Position numbers and translations under genes: made by a program. A stretch of DNA of 64,000 bases from Ianthella basta (taxonomy: Eukaryota > Porifera > Demospongiae > Verongiida > Ianthellidae), in contig OZ025871.1 of the NCBI GenBank assembly GCA_964019415.1, positions 9,723,713-9,787,712 on the forward strand. The letters are read 5' to 3'. Shown here piece after piece: positions 46,563 to 60,400 of this stretch. Within the stretch, counting starts at the first letter, position 1. Each line of letters starts with the position of its first letter. The notes under the pieces are model-generated. The model was not told the origin of the DNA, did no database searches, and was given only the letters and a program-made list of their open reading frames with translations.

Positions 46563-46945
46563 CAGCATCACTGGGAGGGTGGTGGTGACACTGCCAGTCA
46601 TCTTCAAGACATGAGGGTTGTTGCCAACAGAAACTCTCTTCATCATGTTAATCTCATCCATAAACAGTTTTCTCTTATTCTCATCACTGCTGAAACCTAT
46701 AATAGCAAGATAAGCAGAGCACACCCAGTGTGTGTACAGTTCCCGCATAGTTTTCCATATGTTCCTACATAGCTACACTGGTATTTTTCATCGTACTCAC
46801 AAGAAGCATTTTCACTGCAACAGTCAGGTGTGACTTCCCCTCAAACTCCATTTCTTGCTTGTGTGCATAGATCCTGGGTGACATGGCTGTCAGTGCTAAC
46901 TGTCCTTTGAACACATCACCATAGTTCCCCTGACCTAATTGATCT
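46563..46945 (-). pseudogene. Isolated RTK kinase fragment (two exons with intron)
   Basis: Matches gene A 6255-6640: the glycine-loop exon part (LGQGNYGDVFKGQ, VAVKML) and the alpha-C exon part (FSSDENKRKLF). The intron between them also aligns with the gene A intron, so this is a DNA-level duplication, not a processed copy. Homology stops abruptly at both ends; catalytic loop and DFG are absent. It cannot make a kinase. Confidence 0.85.
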
Positions 46946-47063
46946 TGTGCACTCTGTGCTCCCCCATTAATTTTGTTTCTGCATCTGTTCTGCAACGAAT
47001 ATTACAATTTGGTATCATTTGTGAATATGAGCACACACCATACAGCAAATTGAGCACATATAT

Positions 47064-47723
47064 TATCCTTACTTATATGCCGTGTCTGCCTGCATGCATA
47101 TGTAAACCACCAAAACAATCCACTGCTGGTTGTGTACTGTCCAGTATAATATTCGACAACATGGTGAGTGGACCGATATGTCACATGCATAGAACCTATT
47201 AAGTTGCAAAAACTACAGAAGAAAGAACCCAGTCACATTTGACTTTCATGTTCTGTCCTAATGGTGGACAATTTGTTTGTCAATCATTTCAAACACAAGT
47301 TATAACTCTCTAAACACTATTAACATGTGTAAAGCCTGACATAATGTGACATGCACATAATTGTGGCATTGCGTATCTGACTGTCTTGACTAGTAGGTTG
47401 CACATGCATTCTTCCATCATTTGCACTGCTTTTGTGACTGCTGTGAATGCTCCATTCGGAGATTTGGAAATTGTAGGACATAACTCCGGCAGATGTGCTG
47501 TTCAGAGTGCTTTGTAGAGCATGCTGCAGTGACCTGCATGAGCTGCTAGGAGATGGCTGTGCCATCAGTGCACCTACTGGTGTGTGGTGTATGCATTGAG
47601 GCAGTCCTCTTCCTTGGTGTCAACCCACCTGTCACTTCTGACTACTGTCACAAGACAGCACAGAACTATCCAGGGCAAGAGAGAATTAACCTGGTATCCT
47701 GCAAAGGACTTTAGAATGCTCTA
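47064..47723 (-). pseudogene. Duplicated N-terminal module, decayed copy
   Basis: Corresponds to the module at 49167-49800. Its start codon is lost (GATGGAG in the intact copy is GATAGAG here), and a one-base deletion in the EEDC region shifts the frame. The second exon-like block (about 47064-47205) keeps the EMI-start remnants but loses cysteines. Followed at once by the kinase fragment, so the array order is chimeric. Confidence 0.7.
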
Positions 47724-47899
47724 TCAAGTGTTTGCCCTTGTAGACTCCTTGGCTATGTATAGATTATATCTGTATTTGACAATAGGAAACTAAAATATTA
47801 TAGCATACCTTGTTCAAAGAGACAGCTCCTTCTGTTCTTTCTCTTCCAACTCTGTAGGATCCCCTACTCCTGTTAACATACCATATCTATCTATGTCAG

Positions 47900-48378
47900 T
47901 CAAATATTCACTTGATTTGTTCACCAGCACACAAACACCATGCACCATCATGCGCATGCATTAATGCTGTTAAGCAACCAAAAATTACACTGGTAACATG
48001 CATACTCAATGTAAGCAATTGAAGCTGTTGTATATGGCAAGGTTATACCACTGTGCTGAACATGGGATGATCCTGTGCTTAAAATAGCTGCTACTTGTGT
48101 TTGTTCTGCATATGTTCAGCCGTACCCCACCACACCCTTGCATGCATGAATAAGTGAATGACCTTTGATCAATATGCACTGTACATATGCCGTTTACGAG
48201 AGGACCTAGCTGTTTATAGGATAAAGGAATCCACCAGATGATATTCTGTTATGATACTGATAGCGAATCATGACCTGTATTGATTGAATAGTTTTTGATT
48301 TCGCTGCTTGTGGTTTCAACTTCATACATTATCCATTCAATATGTCTTCAATGTCCTCCAACCTATATAGTACAATAA
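47900..48378. other. Duplicated upstream region
   Basis: No gene. Matches the upstream regions at 13.5-14.1 kb and 49.95-50.46 kb in order and orientation. Confidence 0.6.
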
Positions 48379-48382
48379 ATAC

Positions 48383-48693
48383 AGGGTGCTGGTGGTCTGG
48401 TGGTCAAGATCAAGTCCAGTGATCCAGTGACAATGGGATGTTTGAGGCTCAAGCTCTGGCCATGAAACAAATTCCCCTCCAACAACAAACTTCCCACTGA
48501 ACAAATAACAAACTGATTAGCTACTGACTGATCATGTGTGTGTATGTGTTATGTGTGTTGTATGTATTATAGGGCTCGCAGGAAGACCAGCAAATTGCTG
48601 ATGCGACTCCCTATTCAAATAATCATTATCATTAGTATATCAATAATCATTATCAATAATCATTATCATAATCATTATCATAATCATTATCAT
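48383..48693 (+). mobile_element. tRNA-derived SINE
   Basis: Head gggtgctggtggtctggtgg contains an A-box-like TGGTCTGGTGG; about 45 bp on, gtttgaggctcaagctc resembles a B box. The tail ends in an ATCATT-type repeat (about 48615-48693). The two paralogous segments (14.03 kb and 50.46 kb) lack it: there the flanks tggtacaa and catgtacttgtagc are joined, so the insertion postdates the segmental duplication. Confidence 0.7.
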
Positions 48694-49166
48694 ACATGTA
48701 CTTGTAGCTAGTACATTACAGCTCTGCTCATGAACACGTATACGCACTGGCCTTGTATGTGCAATACATTATCATGGTTTGTTATACATGTACAAGAATT
48801 CTGGCTAGAATATACAGTCACATTGCGCATGCAATATTCAGGTTACTAACCATTGCAGAAGTGCCAAAGTTAATTCTCCGGCTGGTTAGGACACATTATG
48901 CATGAATGTACTGTGCATGGGTCTTGTCTAATATGGCATACTATAATATCATGGACAAGTTCAATTGCAACATAGCTTGCCATGGTGTCTATTTTGAAAT
49001 CATATTAAATAATTGCTAGACAGTGAGACATTAAATACGCATTGCTTGATAATGGAACCTATTATGAACACTGTGTAATTCATTGCCTGCAATTTTTATT
49101 AGTAATTTTTGTGAATATATATGAGCACACACCACACAACAAATTGAACACAAATATTATCCTTAC

Positions 49167-49803
49167 CTATACCGTGTCTGCCTGCATTTCTAGACCACCA
49201 AAACAATCCACAGCTGGTTGTGTACTGTCCAGTATAGTATTCAACAACATGGTGACTGGACTGATATGTCACAAGCATAGAACCTGTTTTGTTGCAAAAA
49301 CTACAGAAGAAAGGACCCAGTCACATTTGACTTAAACGTTCTGTCCTGATAGGGGACAATTTGTTAGTCAATCATTTCAAACACATGCAATTTATAACTC
49401 TAAACACTATTAACATGTGTAAAGCCTGACATAATGTGACATGCATATAAGGCATTGCTTGGCTAGTTGGTTGCATATGCATTCTTCCACCATTTGCACA
49501 AGGTTTGTGACTGCTGTGAATGCTCCATTCGGAGATTTGGAAATTGTAGGACATAACTCCGACAGATGTGCTGTTCAGAGTGCTTTGTAGAGCATACTGC
49601 AGTGACCTGCATGACCTGCTAGGAGGTGGCTGTGCCATCAGTGCACCTACTGGTGTGTGGTGTATGCATTGAGGACCGTCCTCTCCCTTGGTGTCAACCC
49701 ACATGACTCTGTCACTCCTGACAACTGTCACAAGACAGCACAGAACTATCCAAGGCAAAGGAGAACCTGGTATCCTGCAAAGGACTAGAGAATGCTCCAT
49801 CAA
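49167..49803 (-). CDS. N-terminal module of an incomplete receptor copy
   Basis: Exon 1 starts at ATG 49803 (or 49800), with a signal peptide (SPLPWIVLCCLVTVVRS) followed by VDTKGEDGPQC and SCRSLQYALQSTLN. The donor of exon 1 is unclear. A second exon (49167-49300) encodes the first half of an EMI-like domain (TSCGLFWW) with one expected cysteine replaced (RC to RN). No second EMI half, EGF, Calx-beta, TM or kinase follows before the next duplicated segment begins near 49100. Probably a truncated copy; a short secreted product is possible. Confidence 0.5.
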
Positions 49804-50533
49804 ATGTTCTCCCTTGTAGACTCATTGGCTATGTATAGATTATACCTGTATTGCATGGTCTGTATTTGACATTGGGAAACTGAAATATTATAGCCTACCT
49901 TGTTCAAAGAGACAGCTCCTTCTGTTCTTTCTCTTCCAACTCTGTAGGATCCCTTACTCCTGTTAAGATACCATATCTATCTATGTCAGTCAAATATTCC
50001 CCTTGATTTGTCCACCAGCACACTAACACCACCATTATGCATTAATGCTGTTAAGCAACATATTATTCCACCAGTAACTTACATACTCAATGTAATCAAT
50101 TGATTCAGAAGTTGTTGTATACGGCAAAGTTATGCCACTGACTGGATGACCCTGTGCTTAAAATAGCTGTTACTTGTTTTTGTTCTGCATGTGTTCAGCC
50201 CCTACCCCACCACACCCTTGCATGCATGAATAGGTGAATGACCTTTGATCAATATGCACTGTACATATGCTGTTTATGGGAGGACCGAGCTGTTTATAGG
50301 ATAAAGGAATCCACCAGATGATATTCTGTTATGAAATTGATAGCGAATCATGCTTTGTATTGATTGAATAGTTTTTGATTTCGCTACTTATGGTTTCAAC
50401 TTCACACATTATCCATTCAATAATGACAATATGTCTTCAATGTCTTCTAACCCCTGGTACAACACATGTACTTGTAGCTAGTACATTACAGCACTGCTCA
50501 TGAACGCGTATATACGCACTGATTTGACATTAC
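49804..50533. other. Upstream region of the N-terminal module
   Basis: Contains the conserved 5' UTR-exon-like block (about 49910-49965) and the same upstream segment seen at 13.5-14.1 kb. No gene. Confidence 0.55.
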
Positions 50534-51354
50534 TACACTGCTAAAAATAGGGAGTGACGATCGCAATAAAAAGTGGTGTGAATTGGCTGCCACAGTGAGC
50601 ACACCCTTTTGTAGTGTGATGTTCACTGCAACCAAGCAGTACACAACATCATTTTGGGAACAGTTTGCAAGAGAATAAGCACTTACTGGTACATTTCACT
50701 ACAGATATGGTACACTACTTTAAGGATTTGAGTTTACGTACGTAGTACACAGCACACCATGCACCTTGCTGGATAGTTTGTGGGTGATGGCATCCAGATC
50801 CCCAGCAAAAATTGGGTATCTGGTGCTCCAGTGAACTTCACTGGGGAATACAGCATCCCCTGCAAACATCAAGCATCTGGTGCCCCATTGAACTTCACTG
50901 GGAATACGGCATCCCTTGCAAACATTGGGCATCTGGTGCCCCAATGAACTTCAACGGGAAATAGGGCATCCCCTACAAACATTGGGCATCTGGTACCCCA
51001 GTGAACTTTACCGGGGAATACGGCATCTCCTGCAACACAAAGTACGTAACAGTACAATTAAAATACACAAATGGCATACTTAGTTTGAGGATGTACCATT
51101 GTACACAACATATACCAAATGGCTTAGCTGTGTCCTGGGTAGCTATGTACTTAGATATATTATTATGCGTTCTAAATAAACTCTTGTCATTTTGGTCAAG
51201 AATTATTTCAAAGTCTCTTAATCTATCAGAAATTACATGACAGTGTGGATACTGGTGTCAGTGTGAACGTCACACTAAAATAATAGTGTGACTGATCACA
51301 CCCTTGGTGTAAGCATTGACTGGTGTGATGGTCACACCATATTATAACAGTGTA
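50534..51354. mobile_element. MITE with CACTG ends carrying a minisatellite (copy 2)
   Basis: Starts TACACTGCTAAAAATAGG and ends AACAGTGTA; subterminal blocks as in 2461-3577. About four 57-bp units lie at 50808-51040. The paralogous segment near 48760-48790 lacks it, which defines the empty site. Confidence 0.78.
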
Positions 51355-52375
51355 TGGTTATTTATACAGGATTTCTGGCTAGAATATACAATCACGTTGT
51401 GCATGCAATATTCAGCTTACTAACCATTGCAGATGTGCCAAAGTTAATTCTCCAGCTGGTTAGGACACATTATGAATGTACTGCATGGGTCTTGTCTAAT
51501 ATGGTAAACTATAATATCATTGACAAGTTCAGCATAGCTTGCTTTGCGGTCATGCATTTCTCAGCCACGGTTGGCTTCCTGTATTGATTGACTAGTTTTT
51601 GATTTCGCTGCTTATGGTTTCAACTTCATACATTATCCATTCAATAATGACAATATGTCTTCAATGTCTTCTAACCCCTGGTACAATACATGTATTTGTA
51701 GCTAGTACATTACAGCTCTGCTCATGAACACTTATACGCACTGGCCTTGTATGTGCAATACATTATCATGTTTAGTTATATACAGAATATCTGGGTAGAA
51801 TATACAGTCATGTTGTGCATGCAGTATTCAGGTTACCAACCATTGCAGATGCACCAAAAGTTAATTCTCCGGCTTGTTAGGACATGTTATGAATGTACTG
51901 GATGGGTCTTGTCTAATATGGTATATTTACTAATAGTCTATAATATCATTGACAAGTTCAACAAAATTATATAGCTTGCCATGGTGTCTATTTTAAAATC
52001 ATGATTAAATACTTGCTAGACAATGAGACATTATAATTAACAGTTATATAAATTCACATTGCTTGATAATCCATTATGAACACTGTGCAATTCATGTTGC
52101 AGCAACTGAATCGTAAAAGCTTTGCTGTCTCTCAGCTACCCTGGCATATGTGTATATTGTACTTGCATAAAATGAGTTGGACACTTTACAAATGCATGGC
52201 TAGATTTTATACAATATTCTAATTGTGCTGATTGTGAATAATGGTAAGTACAGGCCCAGTTAGTGAATAATATGTGGTAAATTGTTTAGTAAAGAATAGA
52301 ATAGTGAATAATAGAAAGTGAACAATTTTGTGGTATGATCATTAGCTACAATTAAAGCTGTTAGCTAGTTGTTGT
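51355..52375. other. Intergenic region 3' of gene C
   Basis: Two tandem copies of the duplicated upstream segment (51370-51600 and 51790-52080), then unique sequence to the stop codon of gene C. No coding feature. Confidence 0.55.
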
Positions 52376-54474
52376 TCAAGCATCAATCCCTTCAGTGGCA
52401 ACTCCTGTACTTCTTTGATGCTGACAGTCACTCAATACTGTGCAGTGAACATGAGGAGGTGCCTCCACAGTTTCCTCAGCTGGATCAAGGTCTGCCTTGG
52501 TTGCCAAACCATTCAAGGGCATGTACTTGTATCCTTTCGCATTTGAAATGAGATCATCAAACTCTTTCTTCAACGCCTGGAATGTGGGCCTTGACTCCTT
52601 GTCATCACTCCAGCACTTTATCATAATGGAATAGCTACAGTACAAATATGTGTGTTTATGTAAATAATTTTACAAAATCTTTAAAAGTATGTGGGCTAAA
52701 TTCTAATTATAACATGGTGCATAGCATGCAGTTCAGTAATATAAGGTCTAACAGTGCACCTATATATATAGTACATCCACCGCCCACAATACAGAGGGTT
52801 AATATGTACAACAACACAGTGCACTTGTTGTATGTACGCACATATCAATACCATTTGCTTACATTTGTTCCGGGCACCCTTTAGGAGACTCCAGTCTGTA
52901 GCCCGCCATCACCCTGGAGAGGATAACTGTGTTGCCAAATTCTGTGTATGGCATATCACCTGCAATATGCACAATAGAGATGATACAATGATATTATAAT
53001 GGACTATATACAATAACACTGGGCTGGAACATGTATAATTATACACATTATTACTTAAAATGCAACAAGTGGATTCATTAATATACATCCTTCCATAGAC
53101 TAACCTAGACTGAAGATCTCCCACAAGCAGACGCCATAAGCCCACCTGCATGGCCAATATATAAACAGAAATGTGTTATGCATAGGTAAACCATAGAAAT
53201 CCATTGTTGAAGTTTGTATAAAATATTACTACTTGAATTAAGACTCACACATCTGATTTTTCACTAAATTCTCCCTTTAGGAATGTTTCCGGTGGCATCC
53301 AGCGAATTGGAAGTCTAGTCCTTCCAGTTGAAGTGTACTCCAAGGTCTCTTTTGCCAGTCCAAAGTCACTTATCTTCAGTAACTCATTGTCCCCTACTAA
53401 GATGTTGCGGCAGGCAAGGTCACGATGGATCACTCCTTTAGATAGCAGGTACTCCTGAACATTGGTGGACATATGAAATCCAATGTTCCATGAATAGTAA
53501 AACCATGATCGGCTTTATGTCTGCCCCGCTGAAATGAGGACCCATAATGACTGTTTATCTAACAAAATAATACCTCACCATTCCACTAGCAATTTGCCAG
53601 CCAAAGCAAGTTAAGCCCTTGAGGTACTGATTAATGTCAGGTACTTGCGTCTAATGGGTGGAAGGAAGCAGAGTCTACATCTGTAGCAGTATAGTTGTTG
53701 AACACTCTTCGAATGGCAACATTATAATCCTCAGTAAAATGCATTGCTTCATGTGCATGTCTTGTAAGTAATGAAATGCATTTGCCTACAAATTTTGTGT
53801 TGTATACGCTTTATAAATGTGCTGTATAAAATTAATGTGTCGCATAAATTTGTTATAATTGTATAATAATAATAATTATTATTATAATTGCTCAGATAAG
53901 CCACTGATTAACCCATCACTATACTCAGGAAACAGACAATACTAGTTTTCAGCATCCCTTACTTCAGCAGTTACCTTCTTTGCTCTGAGGTAGTCCTTCA
54001 AGCTCCCATTGGGAACAAACTGCATGATGAGCATCACTGGGAGGGTGGTGGTGACACAGCCAATCATCTTCAGGACATGAGAGTTGCTACCATCAGAAAC
54101 TCTCTTCATCACATTAATCTCATCCATAAATAGGCTTCTCTCTCTATCATCACTGCTGAAATCTGCGACAGAAATGACAGGCTCTACATGAGTGTATATG
54201 CTAGATATGATGTTCAAACCTTCAATGTGTTCCTGAGCAAGTAAATTTCAGCTTACTCACTTCGAAGCATTTTCACCGCAACAGTCAGGTGTGACTTCCC
54301 CTCAAACTCCATTTCTTGCTTGTGTGCATAGATCCTGGGTGACATGGCCTTTACCGAGAGCTTTCCTTTGAACACAGCTTCATAGTTGCCTTGACCTAAT
54401 TGGTCTCCAATTATAATCACACTTTCGGAAAGCTCCCAAGCATCTCCATTGGCATCAGATAAGAAGTGCACTGC
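52376..54474 (-). CDS. Gene C kinase domain and C-tail exons
   Basis: Seven exons with [10 protein letters not shown] (the third glycine of the loop is replaced by Glu), [39 protein letters not shown] and CW followed by RPTF. The tail has YKYMPL. The G-to-E change is at the last position of GxGxxG, usually glycine, and might reduce ATP binding; other catalytic residues are intact. No transposon interrupts these introns, so this is the 'empty' reference for gene B. Confidence 0.92.
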
Positions 54475-57400
54475 CTGTGTTCAAATTGTCATGCATAAAT
54501 GGTACTCTGGCAGTTTATCTTAATAAAATTGTAGTGCACAAAACTGCATGCAAACATTTGAACTGATGAATCTTATGCTCCTTCAATTCATAAATATTGT
54601 ACCTCATTATTTTTCTGCACGCTTGCATGGTACTGTGCTGATGGAACCATCCTGCAGTATTTAATAATTTACATAAAATTGACAGTAGAACAGTAAGTGC
54701 ACGGTTATATCATTATACTGAAGGTCAGTATAATTATATGCCTTGCAAGTACTACCGAGCTAACTATATATAGAGTGGATCCAAAAGGAATGCATCGAAA
54801 ATGCATCACGCAGTCATGAGCATAGGAGTAGTATACTCACAACTCTGACAGTATATCCCCCACATACAGAAGTGAGCTAAACAAGGACCTCCTTATAAAT
54901 GAAACTTTTGAATGCTGCACGGTGTGCTGCATCTCCACATCCATTACTAGTACAATATTTATACACAGTGTACAAGTGCACTACCTCTCTATCTTCTGTC
55001 TTCTGCATTTTTTGGCTCTGCGCCAGATGCAGACTGCAATAGGCACACAAGCACCCTCAACAAACAGAAACACAACAACCACAACTGCCACGATGGTAGC
55101 ATTGTTGGTTGATGCCATTGCACTAGGTGGTATCTCTGCATGGATTGGTTTCAAAGTACAAATGCATGCACACTCTATCTATAATATAGCAAGATGCTTA
55201 TACATACAGTCATTGAATGCCCTGCCAATGGCCCATATACCTGTCCCAATGTTTTCCACAAGCACCATCAATTGACTTGAGTTGGATATCCAGCTGTAAT
55301 TTGAAGGAGACAATTCCAATACTAGTAAGCTCTTATCTCCCACCATGGAAGATGGCAGACCAGTGACATTTATGGTGCAGGTGACTTCAGTATCATTCGT
55401 AACAGAGAAACAGCAATTATCTTGTGCCAGTTGGAAACCTATAAGAATGACATTGTACAAAAGTGCATAAACATATTAATGATATAGCTATATACCCGTG
55501 TACATTATGCAAACATCTCAAGTCATAATGTATTATACATCTAAATCATGAAGAAACGTTTAGAAAGTATCTTGTGATATTGCATCATGCATAAAGCAGT
55601 TGAGTACCTATTAAATGTAGAGCTGAAATTGGTGGCACTGTATAATTGGTATGTAGTGACAACATTCTGTCTAAGGTTTGCATTTCCATGTCCTATGTGC
55701 ATGCATGAAAAGACAATCTGGTGCTGCCAATTCAAATTGAGCTATGCTTGCACTTAGAGTGATTCGAGTACATTCTTTGCAGAAAATTCTTATTCATCGT
55801 TTCATTGGCATATATAATGCAGTGCTATGGATATAAACCTCAGTGATGGATAATTAACATAATTATGTGATACATAATGATATGCATGTCAATTTGTATA
55901 CACAAGTATACATTCCATGTTGCATTGCAATGACACCTGTCACCAGGTACAACGCTGCCTAATTATGGAACAGGTGATTGCTAGTGACATTGCATGTATG
56001 TCACATCTTTTTACGAAGTACTTTCAAAGTGTGGGTCAAAAATACTATTTTACAAACAAAATTTTGCAAAGGAGACTATGCTACATTGACAACTAAGGGT
56101 TTCTTATAATTAGTCTGTGACCAACATTGGGAGTGGTAGCTTCTGAGAATGAACAAACACGTGCTTGTCGAGGTTCACTACTATGCCAGACTTATGACAG
56201 TTCCTATTATTAATATAGCATACATAATTATTATGTACATAAATAATAGCAATAAAAACATACGCAACTGTGCCCCATTCACAGAAATCGCGAACATTTG
56301 TGATTGCAAAGATTTACAGGCATACAGGATTAGAGTAATACATTGCAAATATCTAATAAAGAATATCATTTCAGCTATATCCTGTATGACTGCTTCTCTT
56401 ATGTTCAAGCAGTCCAAGGATGTGCTCAAAGACCATGCTATACAAATGTATAAACTTACGAGAGTAAACAACAAATCACAATAAAGTCACTATTAATGGT
56501 AACAGTTGCCTCATTGAATAGACAATACTAGTGCATATCCATTTCAACTTACTATCATTGAGAAGTCTGAAATTCGCACAAGGACATTCCCTTTCGCAAA
56601 ACATAGGGTCTGTCAGACTATTTCGCATGATAGTCACTTCCAGTTGCACTGATGATTCCTCCCCACTTACATTAACACTAGCTTCTGTTGTCTTCCAGTT
56701 GTATTCAGGGACTGTATTAAAGCATTAAACAGTGCTATTATATAGTGCTTTCCGAACAAAGGAAACATGCATGCTGAAAAATTTTGTAGCAAATGAAATA
56801 TTTCATCAAATTCATGTCAAAGTGAAAATGACTTAGTTATGCATTATCTTAATTCATAGACTGAGCAAACATCTAATTGCCCTCACCATTGAAGACCATA
56901 ACCTCTTTCATTTGGGTGCAAGTGGAGTTGTCCAATTCTTCCTGACTGAGTGTTACCAATCCTAGGACTGTACTGGTTGGCATGTCCACATTTTTACTTT
57001 CAATCTCAATGACACATTCTGTTAGTGTTTGCATTTGGCCAAATAGGCAGCTTGTGTTTAAGGCTGCATATATTTATATAGACAATAGACAAAACAAATT
57101 TGAATTACCTTAACCAGTACATAATACTTGAACTGATGATCACAGTTACTTACACACAGGTATTTCGCCGTTTTTGAATGCAAGGTTCAGAGAGATAGAA
57201 GCTGCACCACAAGCAGGACTGCTCCGTGTTAAATTCACAACCACAGCTTTAAAGCTTGCAACTGCAGCTGTCACTTCAACATTCTCTTCACCAAAGCAGA
57301 ACTCTTCTTGTACATCTAAATAATGCACAGTCATGCAGTTAATGCATATGCCAGACATTCAGTGTACACACAACACAATTTGAGTGTTTTTAAATATACA

Positions 57401-60400
57401 TTTGTGAGTTCAATAGGAAAGTACCCACACACAAGGCTGTCTACAAAGATGTGTACAGCTTCAATGCCAATTATATTGTTGTCCCATGTATGTAATGCAT
57501 GCAAATGGGGTGACTGACAAAGTATGGAATTATAATGGAACAACACTATACCTTCATCTTTAATTGTGATGGAAGCTGAAGGGTGTGAACCTAGTCTGAA
57601 TCCTTCTCCAGGAACTGTAATAGATGCTGTGAATGTCTCATCACACTCTGGTACATCATCATTCACCAGTGAAATGTTCACGCTTGCAGTAACGGATCCA
57701 CTTACAAAATTCACCGTATACGTATCACATTGTATGTCACCCACACCTATAATCATATATGCAATCAAATATTAATATACGTCATGATCACCTATATTGA
57801 AGATCATTCTGTCAAGCTATGCTTTTTATGTATAGATTTACTTACAATGAGCAGTGTTGTTAGTGATGATCATAGTAATGTTGAACTCCTGATCACTGGC
57901 TATACTTGCAGTAACAGTCAAAGTGAGATTTCCTCCTTCTTCCACTTGAACATTGTCTTCTTCCAAAGATATAATAATCTCATCCTGAATGTAAACAAAT
58001 GCTTCCTTGATATTCCCCAAGCTTATTACCAGATCACCTGTAATAACAGAATGGCCTGCCAGCTGTACGATGAAGTATTCTGTGCCTTCATTTGAGTTTA
58101 GGTCTTCAACAATAGGAATGTTAACCACAGCAGATGTTGCATTTGAGGAGAAGACTGCAAAATAGGAACCTCCTTTAAAGTCAAAGCCAGCTACAATAGA
58201 GTTGCAGGAGTGTGATTATATAAATTATAGCCATCACACACTTCTATGACATACATGCTGGTAGGTATCTATCCATTCTTCAAGGCTACTGCATCAACGC
58301 TCACCTGATGCATTTCCAACATATGCAGTATCCACTTGTACTGAATAGTTTGCATGTGGAATAGCCCTACTGGAGTTAAGAGTCAGATTGACAAATCCGA
58401 CTGACTCATAGATATAGTACTTTGATTGGCTAAAGGTGCACAGTACAACTGCAGTGGGTTGAATGATGATCGTGGTAGCACAAGCAATAATTCTACCATT
58501 GGACTCTGACTGTAACTCTGCTGTAAAGTACTCTTCATCCTCATCCATCAGGTCATAGTGAATTAGAATTTGTAGTTGTAAAGTATTTGATCCTTTAGGA
58601 AAAACTGCTTCAATGTCTTTGGATCCAGTAAGTGTGGTATAGTCATGTCCAACTGTTACAAAGGATTGATAAGGATCATTAAATTTATATACATTAGTAA
58701 CCACGCTGTGTGATGATGATATTTATAAAGATGGAATAATGTAGTCAATGACAGAGAGTGGCTGTTAGTATAGGATTCTCCTGATCTCAAGGTCATCCGT
58801 GATAATTAGCAAAAACAGGAAGGCTGGCCTGAGGGTTAACCGCGCAGTTTAGTTTATGCATGCACAGATATTCTCATGAAGGCCTCAATAGTATGGAAAT
58901 AGAATCAGACATGTCTGAATGTTATCCATAGAATTGAGAATCTAATCAATAAAGCAGTTACTATGGATAAAGACTGAGATTCAGTTATTGCATAAAGCAT
59001 AATTCAGTATAATTATGTCATGTCTGTCAATCATTGGTCCAGAAATTAATTGCAGTATACTATAATACCTTGCGATTATTTCTGCAGCTGCCAATCATTT
59101 CTCAAGGACCCAGAGGTCTTTGTCAACAGTTACTGTATAATTCCTTTACGCAGTTGACACAGACCTCCAAGTCAAAACATAACATGTGCTTGTATACTCA
59201 CACATTGCTGATCCATTTTTCAAGTGTACCAAAAGGGAATGTTCTTCTTCGGCTGTCATGGCTGATACCAACTGAAGTGTAACTGACTGTTGTACTTCAT
59301 GTATCTCATACTTGGCAGCAGAGAAAGTATAAGCTGTAGATGGCATATGCATAGAGTCATTCAATTTAATTGACTCTAACCCTACATGCTGATTATAAAT
59401 TCAACTACTGTACCATAGCACCTAAAATTACGAGTTAAAATAACCTCTATAACAATGTATAGGCACAAAATTAATGAACAAAAATGATTGAAGTAGACAT
59501 CGACAGACTGATACACAATTTGACACACACACACACACAGCTGTGCAGCAAGCAAACATAGCTATCTAATACACTTAATGTTAAAAATGGCCAGCTGCAG
59601 TAGAGCTTAGAGACGCATCGGAAATGTGTGCAACGTGGTTCTGGCCACATCTGACAGATAGCATTGTTTCAGATGTGTTGGCCATTGGCTTTGCCTGTAC
59701 ATAGAGGACATTGTACATCAAGGAGACACAATTGTTTCGCTGGCAACACTTCCTGTGAGTGGCTGAGTAACCGTTTCTCTGAGTTGCTGACAGAAAGCGA
59801 ACAGTCAGATTGAAGAATGCATGGCATTAAACTGTTAGATGCAAAAATCATTTCTCCTTAACTTGATCTACATGGCCGTGTTTTACCCTAAAAATGTGTT
59901 CATTCCTGCTATTGAATGTAGGAGAATACTGGAGACTTCTCCCTATATAGCTTTCTGTGTGCCTTAGTTTGCAACTGAGGCATTGTTCTATTGCCTTAAC
60001 CCATTCAAATTGTTAAATCGCATGCTAGAGAGGAAATTCAGTACAGTTTCTTTAGTACAGGAAACATTACATTTTATTATTTTCTTCACAGTTTATGTAC
60101 AAGTTACTCACTCATCTCAAACCATACATACTTACTTTGTCGATCCATCCCAGGACACACTGAAAGAACACTGCTTCGTGCTTGCCCTTGTGTGTTGACA
60201 GCTACTACTGCGACATTGTAGGTCAGGAACTCATTGGGCAGTGTCATAGTGAAGTAAGGGCTGTTGCTGCTTCCTGCATTCACTGGGTTTCCAGGCATCC
60301 CTGCTGGTTCATACTCAATCTCATAGTAGATGGCTCCATTAGGGTGGAGTGGGGGGAGCCAGTTCAGTTGAATGGTACTCCCAATTGTAGGTTCAATAAT

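Noticed and set aside
56149-56484. 111-codon plus-strand frame
   Set aside because: AT-rich, within a gene C intron, overlapping another long frame on the opposite strand; no domain.
58815-58860. tRNA gene or SINE head
   Set aside because: Only an A-box-like string; no B box or acceptor stem found.
59669-59851. 60-codon cysteine-containing frame
   Set aside because: No splice-compatible partner or domain; inside a gene C intron.
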